DNA from: Sulfurospirillum diekertiae
GTDB lineage: Bacteria; Campylobacterota; Campylobacteria; Campylobacterales; Sulfurospirillaceae
Assembly (NCBI RefSeq): GCF_002162315.1
Contig: NZ_CP021416.1
Location: 1,624,207-1,688,206 of the forward strand
DNA: 64,000 bases
Reading direction: 5' to 3'
Shown in pieces: positions 21,218 to 30,652 of the stretch (its first letter is position 1; each line of letters opens with the position of its first letter). The position numbers and the translations under genes are program-made. The notes under the pieces are model-generated. The model worked only from the letters and a program-made list of their open reading frames with translations. It did no database searches and was not told where the DNA came from.

Positions 21218-22468
21218 TTAACACTCTTTATTATTTAGCAGTTTTGGAACGGTAATCGAACCAAAAGGAAGTACGATAATGCTGGCATTTTCACCTTTTT
21301 CTTTGATTGCATCAGCGAGAGCTACATGTAAATCATGGTATGGCTTTAAGTGTACCGCTTTCATCTCCTCATCACTGAGTTCACTCACCGCCCAACTTTG
21401 AGCCCAAAGGTTAATCTCCGCCATTTTAGCTGCTTTGTGGTAACCTAGTTTATAGCCACATTTGATTTTATCCAACACCGCTTGAGCTGAATGTGCGGAA
21501 CTCATGAGTTTAAAAAATCCTTCTTCGCCAATACCAGTACGGCATTTTGCTACCATAATGAGAATACCTTTATCTTTAAGCGCCAATTTCCCATTGTCAA
21601 GTGCTTTTTGAGACTGATAAAGGTCAATGTCCATAGGATACGGAGCAACAGAGATAACAATGTCCGCTTTTTGGGGGATATTTACGCAAAAAACTTCATC
21701 TGCTTTATCAATACCAGCATAGAATGAATCACTCAAATCACCCGCAGTAACCGCGCAGATGTCGTGGTCACTGTCTAAAACGGTCATAATGGCAAAGACA
21801 TCAATATGTTGAAGTACGCTCATCGCATCCATCATATCTTCATGCACAGGATTACCTTTTAAAGAAAGGGCTTGCGCATTAGGATGAAGCGCTAAAAGAT
21901 GGTTTTGCTGGATCGTATCGTACGCCGCAACACCGGGTAAAAACGCTTTTCGTCCACCCGTGTAGCCTGCAAAATAATGTGGTTCAACCGAACCAATGGC
22001 ACACACTTTTTTAGCTTCCGCTACGATTTTATTGAGATACATCTCTGTCCCATTAGTCGATTTGCCAAGGTAAACCATTGCATCATTGTGCGAATCATGG
22101 CTCCAAAGGCGATTTTTTGCTTTGAGATCTTCGTATATCTCTTTACCTAAGATAAAATGCCACTCTTCCTCAGTGGGTGCTCTATGACACCCCGTTGCAA
22201 CAATAAAATAAATATCTTTGTCTTTAATTTTGGGATAGATGCGCGCAAGTACTTTTCGCGTTGGAGTAGGGCGCGTACCATCATTGACAATAAAAACGAT
22301 ACGTTCATTGGTATCACTAAAATGATCAAAACTCTCCTTCCCAAGAGGATTGGCTAAGGCATCATCAATCGCTTTATTGTAATCAATTTTGGGAACACCA
22401 TTTGGATTATATACACCTACCAACTGTTTATCGTTAATATCCAACTCAAATTTTTTCGTCCTTTCCAT
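21218..22468 (-). CDS. larA: Lactate racemase LarA (or LarA-family 2-hydroxyacid racemase)
   Basis: A 416-residue nickel-pincer enzyme that interconverts D- and L-lactate or a related 2-hydroxyacid. The cofactor-binding lysine is in 'FAGYTGGRKAFLPGV', followed by 'TIQQNH' with a catalytic histidine. N-terminal 'FIVNDGTRPTPTRKVLARIY' and 'IYFIVATGCHRAPTEEEW' are typical. I prefer the ATG at 22468; a GTG three codons earlier is possible. All cofactor genes are downstream on the same strand; the glycerol-type channel LarD and regulator LarR of Lactobacillus are absent. LarA homologues vary in substrate, so lactate is likely but not proven. Confidence 0.88.
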   Translation of the reverse strand: MERTKKFELDINDKQLVGVYNPNGVPKIDYNKAIDDALANPLGKESFDHFSDTNERIVFIVNDGTRPTPTRKVLARIYPKIKDKDIYFIVATGCHRAPTEEEWHFILGKEIYEDLKAKNRLWSHDSHNDAMVYLGKSTNGTEMYLNKIVAEAKKVCAIGSVEPHYFAGYTGGRKAFLPGVAAYDTIQQNHLLALHPNAQALSLKGNPVHEDMMDAMSVLQHIDVFAIMTVLDSDHDICAVTAGDLSDSFYAGIDKADEVFCVNIPQKADIVISVAPYPMDIDLYQSQKALDNGKLALKDKGILIMVAKCRTGIGEEGFFKLMSSAHSAQAVLDKIKCGYKLGYHKAAKMAEINLWAQSWAVSELSDEEMKAVHLKPYHDLHVALADAIKEKGENASIIVLPFGSITVPKLLNNKEC

Positions 22469-22496
22469 AGCCCACACTAACTTTCATACATTATCC

Positions 22497-22606
22497 TTTA
22501 TCACCGTTTATATATTTTGAAACTTATCGTATTAAGTCAACTACGCACATTATCTAACCAACAAAAACAATATAATCTTTAATGCGTGATATTTTATCAC
22601 CGTTAA
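22497..22606. promoter_or_regulatory. Direct repeats TTTATCACCGTT upstream of larA
   Basis: TTTATCACCGTTTA (22497-22510) and TTTATCACCGTTAA (22593-22606) occur in the same orientation, 96 bp apart, in the larA leader. Twelve identical bases suggest a regulator-binding site. The regulator is not in the window. The rest of 22469-22692 shows nothing else I can name. Confidence 0.45.
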
Positions 22607-22692
22607 AACAAAAAAAAGAAAAAATTTATCAAAAAAACTCTGAGACAGAAATTCTAAATAGATTTTGATAAAATTTTAATAGTAAAAGAACA

Positions 22693-22717
22693 CAAGAGAG
22701 CCTAGCGGCTCTCATTT
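22693..22717 (-). terminator. Terminator of the fumarase genes
   Basis: GAGAGCC-TAGC-GGCTCTC (22696-22713) is a perfect 7-bp stem with a 4-base loop just after the beta-subunit stop. A/T tracts flank both sides, so it may work in both directions. Confidence 0.75.
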
Positions 22718-22730
22718 TTATAATGAAGGT

Positions 22731-23294
22731 CTATGAGAACACTTCGTATTGTGCACGACCCATTTTGTAAAGATCTGCACCAAAGGTATCATTAATAACC
22801 GTTAAAGGAAAATCAACGACTTCAAGTCTTCTGATGGCTTCAGGGCCAAGTTCTGGATAGGCAATCACTTCAGCTTTTTTGATTTGACGTGCGAGAAGTG
22901 CACCCGCACCACCCGTTGCACCAAAATAAATGGCTTTTGATTTAACACATGCATCTAAAACTTCTTGGCTACGTTTACCTTTACCGATCATACCTTTAAG
23001 ACCTTGCTCATTGATAAGTTTTGGTGAGTATGAGTCCATTCTGTATGACGTTGTAGGACCTGCACTACCGATTGGATCGCCTGGTTTTGGAGGAGTTGGT
23101 CCAACAAAATAAATTACTGCACCTTTCATATCGAAAGGAAGTGCTTGTCCTGCATCTAAAAGATCAACTAATTTTTTGTGTGCTGCATCACGTGCTGTAT
23201 AGACAACACCTGTTAAATAAACAATATCGCCCGCTTTAAGTTGTACTACATCTGCTTCACTAAGTGGTGCTGTTAAATGATAAGTTTTGCTCAT
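22731..23294 (-). CDS. Class I fumarate hydratase, beta subunit
   Basis: A 187-residue C-terminal half of an iron-sulfur hydro-lyase of the two-subunit class I fumarase/tartrate dehydratase family. Blocks seen are 'GDIVYLTGVVYTARDAAHKK', 'PIGSAGPTTSYRMDSYSP', 'GKGKRSQEVLDACVKSKAIY' and 'FGATGGAGALLARQIKKAE'. It follows the alpha subunit by ten bases. A fumarase suits the C4-dicarboxylate chemistry of this lineage, but the DASS carrier upstream leaves L-tartrate dehydratase possible, so I give no symbol. Confidence 0.88.
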   Translation of the reverse strand: MSKTYHLTAPLSEADVVQLKAGDIVYLTGVVYTARDAAHKKLVDLLDAGQALPFDMKGAVIYFVGPTPPKPGDPIGSAGPTTSYRMDSYSPKLINEQGLKGMIGKGKRSQEVLDACVKSKAIYFGATGGAGALLARQIKKAEVIAYPELGPEAIRRLEVVDFPLTVINDTFGADLYKMGRAQYEVFS

Positions 23295-23304
23295 AATTTT
23301 CTCC

Positions 23305-24156
23305 TTATAGCTTGATATGCATGTGACGTGAACTGTGGCATTGAACGTTAACGCTCACTGGCAAGCTCGCAATATGGCATGGGTTTTTCTCAATATGAAC
23401 GCCAAGAACTGTATTTGTTCCACCCATTCCCATAGCACCAATACCTAAGTTATTAAGAAGAACCATTAACTCTTCTTCCATTGACTCCAAAACTGGATCT
23501 GGATTTTTGCTTCCAAGTTCCCTAAAGAGAGCATGTTTTGAAGAGATAACCGCTTTTTCAAAGGTTCCACCAATACCAACACCGACAGTTAATGGAGGAC
23601 AAGGATTTGGACCCGCATCAGAGATCACTTGTTTAACGTATTCAACAATACCTTTTCTTCCTTTTGCAGGAGCAAAGACAGTTGCACGAGAAACGTTTTC
23701 AGAACCGCCACCTTTTGCAGCATATTCAATGTCTAATACATCCCCTTCAACAAGGTCAAAGTGAATCACCGCTGGAAGGTTGTAACCGATTTCATCTTTT
23801 AAGTTTGCACGTGTATCCCAATGACAGGTAGACGCTCTTAAGTAACCCTCTTTATAGCCTTGTTCTGTTCCCTCGTTGATCGCTTTTTTCAAACTACCAC
23901 CAACAACCTTAACATCTTCACCGACTTTGACAAAAAAGACGGCTAAGCCCGTATCTTGGCAAAGAGGTCTTGCTTCATTGGCTGCGATGTCCGCATTGTC
24001 CAAAATTTGTTTAAGAACTTGTTTACATACTTCACTTTTTTCAGTTTTGTATGCATCTTCCAACGCTTTGTAAGCATCTTTTGGCAAGTTGGTTGCACTA
24101 TAAAGGATCATATCCTTTACACTTTTGACGATCTCTTCGTACTTAATTTCTCTCAT
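23305..24156 (-). CDS. Class I fumarate hydratase, alpha subunit
   Basis: A 283-residue N-terminal half holding the [4Fe-4S] cluster that hydrates fumarate to malate. Candidate ligand cysteines are in 'ARPLCQDTGLAVFF', 'RASTCHWDTR' and 'GPNPCPPLTVGVGIGGTFEK'. 'GAMGMGGTNTVLGVHIE' is a conserved C-terminal block. It forms an operon with the beta subunit and lies downstream of a dicarboxylate carrier from which it is separated by three hairpins. L-tartrate dehydratase is the main alternative. Confidence 0.88.
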   Translation of the reverse strand: MREIKYEEIVKSVKDMILYSATNLPKDAYKALEDAYKTEKSEVCKQVLKQILDNADIAANEARPLCQDTGLAVFFVKVGEDVKVVGGSLKKAINEGTEQGYKEGYLRASTCHWDTRANLKDEIGYNLPAVIHFDLVEGDVLDIEYAAKGGGSENVSRATVFAPAKGRKGIVEYVKQVISDAGPNPCPPLTVGVGIGGTFEKAVISSKHALFRELGSKNPDPVLESMEEELMVLLNNLGIGAMGMGGTNTVLGVHIEKNPCHIASLPVSVNVQCHSSRHMHIKL

Positions 24157-24204
24157 TTTTCATCTCCGAAAAAGTTAGTTTTTGTCACACACATAGTACT
24201 AAGC

Positions 24205-24306
24205 GTAGAGGTGCAATGTTCAAGTTTACATTTAAAAGGAGGGCACCTCTACAGATCTTTACATGTAAAGATCTGTAAAAGTGTACATCCCACAAAGGGG
24301 ATGTAC
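24205..24306 (-). repeat. Array of three perfect hairpins between carrier and fumarase genes
   Basis: From left to right: a 10-bp stem (24205-24214 with 24243-24252); a 26-bp perfect palindrome (24251-24276) centred on the iterated motif CTTTACATGTAAAG; and a 9-bp stem (24283-24291 with 24298-24306) directly after the carrier stop. The first loop contains a degenerate copy, TTTACATTTAAAA. The rightmost hairpin probably terminates the carrier transcript. Confidence 0.85.
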
Positions 24307-24315
24307 CTTATAACA

Positions 24316-25725
24316 TTATACAAAAATGAATACGCCTAGAAGTAAAACGGCAAGATAAATCACAGCAAAGAGTGCACCCAATGCCCACCAACGTGCTTGT
24401 GAAATATAACCAGCACCGTACCAAATTGGAGATGGACCTGTACCATATGGAGTGATAATACCCATAATACCTAGACTTCCTGCGAAAAGAATCAAAAATG
24501 CTGGTAATTGCTCAGGAGCAATAAATTTAACAGCGATCAATGCAAAAACAGGAACCAACGCTGAAACATGTGCTGTAACGCTTGCAAAGAAATAGTGTAG
24601 CAAGAAGAATACAACAAGCATAGAAATCATCAATGTCATTGGAGGAAGACCTGTTAGAGAAGATTCTGCTAATGTACCAATCCATTTAAGGATGCCTACT
24701 TTTGCTAAACCACCGGCAAGTGCAACAAGAGTGGAGAACCATACTAAAACGTTCCAAGCACCTTTGTTACCAATAATATCATCCCAAGAGATTACGTTAC
24801 AAAGAACCATTAAACCAACAATAGAGATCGCTGCGGTTGTAGCATCAATATGCAATTCTTTACCGAAAATCCAAAGAACGAGTGCTAGCACAGCAAACAA
24901 CAACATCATAATCTCTTTAAATGAGATAGCTCCCATTTTTTTAAGTTCATTAGCAGCCCAAATTGGTGCTTCTGGAGATTTTTTTTGTGTTGGAGGATAT
25001 ACGATGTATGCCAACAATGGAGTTAATAAGAAAAGAGGTAACATCAATGGAATCATGATTTTTGCCCATGCTCCCCATTCAATGGTCACTTTTGCACTTT
25101 TAGCAATAAGGTCAATCGCTAAAAGATTTGGAGCAAGTGCCGTCAAGAACATAGAACTTGTCACACATGTTGCAGCCATTGCTACCCAAGTAATATATGC
25201 ACCGAGTTTTCTTGGCTCATTTTCGGGAGTAGAGTTAAAGATTTGTGGGATGTTGATCGCGATAGGGAAAATCGTACCACCACTTCTTGCGGTATTTGAT
25301 GGCATAAATGGAGCAAGAAGGAGGTCAGCAAATGCCACAGCATAGCCAAGACCGAGTGAACTTTTACCCATAAATTTAACCATGATAAGAGAAATTCTTT
25401 TACCAAGACCTGTTCTTTGATAACCTGCAGCGAACATAAATGCGGCAAAGATCAACCAAATAATAGAGTTGGAAAAGCCAGAAAGTGCCCACTTAATACC
25501 CTCAGCAGGTTTGGGATCAATAATGCCCAGTAAGGCAACTAAACACACACCAATCCAACCAACAAGTGCAGCAGGGACTGGTTCAAGAACAAGACCTACA
25601 ACAACTCCTAGAAAAATTGCTAAAAAGTGCCATGCATTAACACTCAATCCCTCAGGAGCAGGGATAAACCACACAACTAACACTACCAATACTGGAATCA
25701 GCATAGATATTGCTTTTTTCGACAT
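24316..25725 (-). CDS. DASS-family dicarboxylate/anion transporter
   Basis: A 469-residue integral membrane protein with about 12 hydrophobic segments, of the divalent anion:sodium symporter family (CitT/TtdT branch). The first substrate-site signature is 'LLAPFMPSNTARSGGTIFPI'; the second, near the C-terminus, is 'IITPYGTGPSPIWYGAGYIS'. Members exchange succinate, citrate or tartrate or import C4-dicarboxylates with sodium. Two fumarase subunits lie downstream and a two-component system is divergent upstream, which argues for C4-dicarboxylate or tartrate use. The exact substrate cannot be read from sequence. Confidence 0.88.
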   Translation of the reverse strand: MSKKAISMLIPVLVVLVVWFIPAPEGLSVNAWHFLAIFLGVVVGLVLEPVPAALVGWIGVCLVALLGIIDPKPAEGIKWALSGFSNSIIWLIFAAFMFAAGYQRTGLGKRISLIMVKFMGKSSLGLGYAVAFADLLLAPFMPSNTARSGGTIFPIAINIPQIFNSTPENEPRKLGAYITWVAMAATCVTSSMFLTALAPNLLAIDLIAKSAKVTIEWGAWAKIMIPLMLPLFLLTPLLAYIVYPPTQKKSPEAPIWAANELKKMGAISFKEIMMLLFAVLALVLWIFGKELHIDATTAAISIVGLMVLCNVISWDDIIGNKGAWNVLVWFSTLVALAGGLAKVGILKWIGTLAESSLTGLPPMTLMISMLVVFFLLHYFFASVTAHVSALVPVFALIAVKFIAPEQLPAFLILFAGSLGIMGIITPYGTGPSPIWYGAGYISQARWWALGALFAVIYLAVLLLGVFIFV

Positions 25726-25852
25726 CGCGAAACCTCCATCAATAAATTTTACTCAACATCTCATAATTAAGACTGATGTAATTATATGGCGATAAAAGAG
25801 ATATAAATGAGACTTTTTTGATAGAATTACAAAAAAACAAGGCATTAAACTT

Positions 25853-28041
25853 ATGGAATACTTAAAAATTCTAATCATATTGTTTTTTTACAGCTCTTTT
25901 TTATATAGTGATGAAATTTTATTAATACATTCCTATAATAAAGGCCTCAAATGGAGTGATGGAATTTCACGTGGTATTGAAGATATTATGCTTAAACATC
26001 CACAATATGAACTTACTACTGAATATATGGATAGTAAAAAGATAGAATCAGAAAATTATTTTGATGAATTACTGGATCTTTATCGAAAGAAATTTCGTAA
26101 TCGTCAATATAATGCCATCATCGTTGCCGATAACTACGCCTATGATTTTGTTTTAAAATACCACCGTGAACTTTTTCCAAACACCCCCGTTATTTTTTGT
26201 GGTGTGGAGAACTTTAACCCTAAAGAATTAGATACATATCTCAAAAAATATGTAACGGGAGTTATTGAATACAAAGATATACGTACAAACCTAGAACTGA
26301 TCTATCAACTCTTCCCTGCGACAAAGATGGTCTATATTATCAGTGATGATGCTTATTCTTCTCTCGCCATTAAAGAACAGATTATTGATGAATCCAATAA
26401 TTTTCAAGATAAATTCCGTGTGGTCTTTGACAACAAAATTGATTTTAATAAAATTGACGAAAAAATTGACAAACTTCCTAAACATAGTGTCATTCTTTTT
26501 ACCAGCTTTTACCGTGATATGTATGGGGTTTACATACCTTATCATAGACTCAGATCCTTTTTCCAACGCTCAAAATTTCCTGTTTTTGCACTGAATCATA
26601 TTCACTTAGGAGAAGGTATCATTGGTGGGTACATGATCAACCCTTATGATCAAGGGGCATTGGCTGCGAAAAAAGCATTTGAGCTTATTAATGGCAAAAA
26701 GATTGCTTCAGTTCCTATTGAAACACCTTCGAGCAGTTATTTTTTTGATAATAATATTTTACGTAAATACGGTATACCCCTTAGCGATGTTCCAAGTCCT
26801 GCTGAAGTCATTAATGGTGTTGAAAGTTTTTATGAAAAACACCGTAGGTTTGTTGAAAATGCTTTTGCACTTATGCCATTACTCCTTTTACTCACCACTA
26901 TTTTGGTTTTAAATATTATTAAACGTATCTCATTGGAAAAAGAGCTCTTACGTCAAGGAAAATTGGATTATGTACTTTTAAATAACATCCAAAGTGCCAT
27001 TTTTTGGAAAGCGAATGATGGTAAGATTTTGGGATGTAATGATCTTCTCTGTGAAATCCTTGAGCGTGATAAAATTGATATCATTGGTAAAAATGTTCAA
27101 GAAATCATGCCTGGTTTTTGCGATAAAATTCAAGAAGTTCCCCTTGATTGTCCCACTAGTGCTGAGATTGTGATGAAAATGCCATTTAAAGACAAAATTA
27201 TTTTTTCGGTTCGAAGGACATACTATACCGATGAAAACAACCAAGAAGCAGGCGTTGTCACCATTTTAACCGATGTCACAGAAAAAAGACGTATTGAAAC
27301 AGAGCGAAAACGCCATGAACAGTTTGTTATCCAGCGTTCAAAACAATCCGAAGTGGGTGAAATGATCGCCAGTATTGCCCATCAGTGGAAAACGCCTCTA
27401 GTCGAAATCTCCGCTATTGCGCAAGAACTCATTTATAAACGCCGTAAAAAAGTTCTTGGGGAAGAAGATACCCAGAAAGTTGTCGATGACATTATGACGC
27501 AAGTAAAATATATGTCCAATACGATTGATGATTTTAGACAATTCATTAAGCCTTCATCCACGCAGACAGCCTTTGATGTACGTGAAGCCATCGATACCCT
27601 TTTAAGTGTTGTCAATCATAATGTAAAGTACAATTACATTACGATCAATATTGTCCAACCCTCCAAAGAGCCACTCTTAGCTTTTGGTTATCCTAATGAA
27701 TTTAAACAATGTGTTTTAAACATCATTAATAATGCAAAAGATAGTATTGTGAAAAAGAGAGAGAGAGTAAGAATACAGATGGTATCATTGAAATTGAGTT
27801 AAGCAATGATGACACGCATATCTATCTCTCCATCAGCGATGATGGTTGTGGTATTGAAAAAAGTAAACTTGAATCTATTTTTGACCCTTTTATGAGTACC
27901 AAAGAGCATGGAGATGGATTTGGGCTTTACATGGCACGTTTGATTATTGAAGATAAAATGGGTGGAAAAATTATTGCTAAACAAAAAGAGAATGGTGCAC
28001 AAATCTGCATTACCATTAAAAAAGCCAAGGGAGCTGCATGA
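25853..28041 (+). CDS. Sensor histidine kinase with periplasmic-binding-like sensor, frameshifted
   Basis: About 728 residues after repair. It has an N-terminal signal/membrane segment, a sensor domain (about 22-320) that looks like an ABC-type substrate-binding fold ('EILLIHSYNKGLKWSDGI', 'TPVIFCGVENFNPKELD'), a membrane helix near 345, a PAS domain and a HisKA box with the phospho-accepting histidine in 'MIASIAHQWKTPLVEISAIA'. The first open frame stops at 27802 before the ATP-binding G boxes, but these continue in another frame (ISDDGCGIE, FGLYMARLIIEDKMGG) to 28041. The break is in the A5(GA)n tract at 27752-27768 and equals two extra bases or one missing. It overlaps the response regulator by ATGA and diverges from the DASS gene. 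Confidence 0.85.
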
Positions 28042-28688
28042 AAATATTGATACTTGAAGATAATGAACGACTCGGTAACCTTATGGTTGAAGCACTTGAG
28101 CAGAAAAAGTACCGTATTGACCTTTTTAAAGATGGGAAAATAGCGTTAAAGGCCATTGATAATGGCTATGACTGTTTTATTTTAGATATCAATGTCCCTG
28201 GTATTGATGGTCTGAGTCTTCTAAAAGAGATCCGTGTTATGGATGCTTCTACACCCGCTATTATCATCAGTGCCAATGTTGAGTTGGATACAATTCAAGA
28301 GGCTTACAGTAAAGGGTGCGACGAATATCTCAAAAAACCTTTTTACATGTACGAATTAGAAACTAAAATCGAAAAACTTTGCAAACCAAAAATTTGTCTC
28401 GTTTCACTTCCTGAAGGTTTTAGCTACTCTATGGAGCAAGAAATTCTTCTTGATGGAGAAGGAGAAGAGGTGAAGCTTGCCAAAAAAGAGATTTTACTGC
28501 TCAATCTTTTTACTAAAAATCTCAATAAAAATATCTCTTTCGAACGCATTGAACAGTATGTTTGGGGCGGAGAACTTACAACGACCGAAAATATAAGGGC
28601 ACTCGTCAAGCGCCTTCGCAAAAAACTCCCTGAAGATACTATAGAAAATCAAGGTGGTATAGGGTATCGCCTACATTATGAACATTAA
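28038..28688 (+). CDS. OmpR-family response regulator
   Basis: A 216-residue transcription factor, the partner of the kinase upstream. The receiver domain (1-115) has acidic pocket 'ILEDNE', the phosphorylated aspartate in 'CFILDINVPGIDGLSLLKEI', and lysine in 'EYLKKPF'. The winged-helix domain (about 135-215) ends 'IRALVKRLRKKLPEDTIENQ' and 'GGIGYRL'. The likely targets are the divergent dicarboxylate carrier and fumarase genes. Its end overlaps the MFS gene. Confidence 0.92.
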   Translation: MKILILEDNERLGNLMVEALEQKKYRIDLFKDGKIALKAIDNGYDCFILDINVPGIDGLSLLKEIRVMDASTPAIIISANVELDTIQEAYSKGCDEYLKKPFYMYELETKIEKLCKPKICLVSLPEGFSYSMEQEILLDGEGEEVKLAKKEILLLNLFTKNLNKNISFERIEQYVWGGELTTTENIRALVKRLRKKLPEDTIENQGGIGYRLHYEH

Positions 28689-29827
28689 ATCTTTCTTTGC
28701 TACACGTGAGCAACTTCTCTATCTTTTAGCGGCTGCTGTTCCTATTGCTTTTACAACATGGAATGCTCTTTTAAATAACTTTGTGGTTGAAGTGGCTAGG
28801 TTTGATGGTGAAAAAATTGGTTTACTGCAAAGTATTCGTGAAGTTCCTGGGCTCCTAGCCTTTAGCATTGTCTTTGTTTTGATAATTTTTCGTCAACAAA
28901 CAGCGGCTTACCTCTCTTTATTACTCTTAGGACTCGGAACACTTTTGACAGGTTTTTTCCCTTCAGTCGTCGGACTTTACGTTACAACGCTCATTATGTC
29001 TGTGGGATTTCACTATCTTGAAACATTACATAGTTCTCTTTCACTGCAATGGATTAGTAAAGATCAAGCGCCTTCCTTTCTTGGTAAAATCTCAGCCCTT
29101 CGATCTTTTATAGCACTCTTTACGCTGGCAATACTTTATGTCATGATGAAAATCTTTGATATAGGCTATATCGCTGTTTATGTGCTCAGCGGTGGAATCA
29201 CTATGCTTTTAGCCATCGCAACATGGATCGGGTTTGAACATTTTAAAGACGATATTGTCCAAGAAACCAAGCTGTTTCTACGCAAAAAATACTGGCTTTT
29301 TTATGTACTCACTTTTCTTGCTGGAGCACGCCGTCAGATTGTGGTTGTTTTTGCAGGATTTCTTTTAGTTGAGAAGTTTCATTTTACTGTTGAAAATATG
29401 CTTTTACTTCTCATTGTCAATACGATTTTAAATATGGTCTGCGCACCTTACGCAGGAAAACTCATAGAACGCTTTGGTGAAACGCTTTCCTTAAAATTAG
29501 AATATATTTCAATTGTTCTCATTTTTATCCTATATGGTTTGGTACAATCACAAACGATGGCAGTATCGCTTTATATCTTAGATAATCTCTTTTATACCAT
29601 TGCTATTGCCTTAAAAACGTATTTTCAAAAAATAGCCGATCCAAAAGATATAGCCGTCACATCAGGGGTTGCTTCGGCTATTAACCATATTGCGGCTGTT
29701 TTTCTGCCTTTTACCTTAGGAATTGTTTGGATTTATTCTATCAGTGCTGTCTTTTTTTATAGGAGCAGCCATTGCGATGATTGCATTTTTATTAACATTT
29801 TTACTACCTAAAAAGGAGCGTGTGTGA
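28678..29827 (+). CDS. MFS transporter, frameshifted near the C-terminus
   Basis: About 382 residues after repair, with about 11-12 hydrophobic helices. As read, the frame ends at 29811 in an aberrant hydrophilic tail. Removing one T from the T7 run at 29752-29758 restores a last helix (FFIGAAIAMIAFLLTFLLP) and ends KKERV at 29827, where it overlaps the next gene by GTGA. The substrate is unknown. Its start overlaps the response regulator by 11 bases, so it is co-transcribed with the two-component system. Confidence 0.8.
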
Positions 29828-30105
29828 GTTTACATGTAAAGGAAGATTTTTTACAATTTGATGACTATCAACCCGATAAGAACACCTACAATGAAACCAC
29901 TTTTTTTGAAGCAGAAGGAAGTGAAAAATTTGATAAAACCTCAGCACCCCAAATGCTCATGATGATGAACCGCGTTGCAGATGATTTACGATTGGATGAC
30001 TATTCGATGAAAAAACTTGAAATTGTCCTACGAGAAGAGCTTCCTTTCTTTGCGGTTAACCGAAGACTCGTCTTAAATTGGATCAATGAGAATTTTTTAT
30101 TTTAA
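29824..30105 (+). CDS. Conserved small protein of unknown function
   Basis: 93 residues from a GTG that overlaps the repaired MFS stop. Acidic N-terminal half, then a compact helical part ('MLMMMNRVADDLRLDDYSMK', 'LPFFAVNRRLVLNWINENF'). No membrane segment or known motif is seen. The iterated palindrome (29829-29840) occupies codons 3-6, giving SLHVKED, which suggests the N-terminus tolerates it. Confidence 0.7.
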   Translation: MSLHVKEDFLQFDDYQPDKNTYNETTFFEAEGSEKFDKTSAPQMLMMMNRVADDLRLDDYSMKKLEIVLREELPFFAVNRRLVLNWINENFLF

Positions 30106-30151
30106 TCTCATCCTTTGTCGTCTATAATAGAGCATACGAAAAAGAGGACAT

Positions 30152-30652
30152 ATGAAAAAAATCTATTTAATCAGACATGCCAAGTCAAGCTGGAAAGATG
30201 AAACCATAGATGATTTTGAAAGACCCCTTAATAGTAGGGGAAAACGCGATGTTGCGTTTATGGGAAAGCGTCTTAAACTGTTTGATGTGAAGCCCGACAT
30301 TATCTATACTAGCCCTGCGAAAAGAGCTGAAAAAACAGCTAAAGAGCTTGTGAAAGAGATGAATTACGATAAAAAGAAAATAAAACTTATCGATACTCTT
30401 TTTGAGAGTTCATATGAGCAGTATATGGAGCTTATCCATGCTACAGACGATCACTATAGTTCGATATTTATTATTGCACACAACCCAACCATCACCGAAG
30501 TGGGTGAGCGTTTAAGTGGTGCTATTTTAAGTAATATTCCTACCTGTGCCATCGTTTGTATTAGTTTTGAGATGGAGAGCTTTAAAGAAATTACCGAAGA
30601 GAGCGGACACATTCTCTTTTTTGATTATCCCAAAAAGCACCTCAAAGATTAA
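30152..30652 (+). CDS. Phosphohistidine phosphatase SixA-like
   Basis: A 166-residue histidine phosphatase of the SixA branch. The catalytic motif is 'IYLIRHAKSSWKDE' (RHA form of RHG); the second histidine is in 'SIFIIAHNPTITEVG', and 'DIIYTSPAKRAEKTAKELV' is the usual arginine-bearing block. It lacks a signal peptide, so it is cytoplasmic. Its end touches the convergent CorA-like gene. Its phosphoprotein target is not evident. Confidence 0.85.
   Translation: MKKIYLIRHAKSSWKDETIDDFERPLNSRGKRDVAFMGKRLKLFDVKPDIIYTSPAKRAEKTAKELVKEMNYDKKKIKLIDTLFESSYEQYMELIHATDDHYSSIFIIAHNPTITEVGERLSGAILSNIPTCAIVCISFEMESFKEITEESGHILFFDYPKKHLKD

Noticed and set aside
24692..25345. A 217-codon open frame on the plus strand opposite the dicarboxylate carrier
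   Set aside because: It is antisense to a clear DASS transporter, has no ribosome-binding site, and its protein is low-complexity Ser/Ile-rich as expected from reversed membrane-protein sequence.
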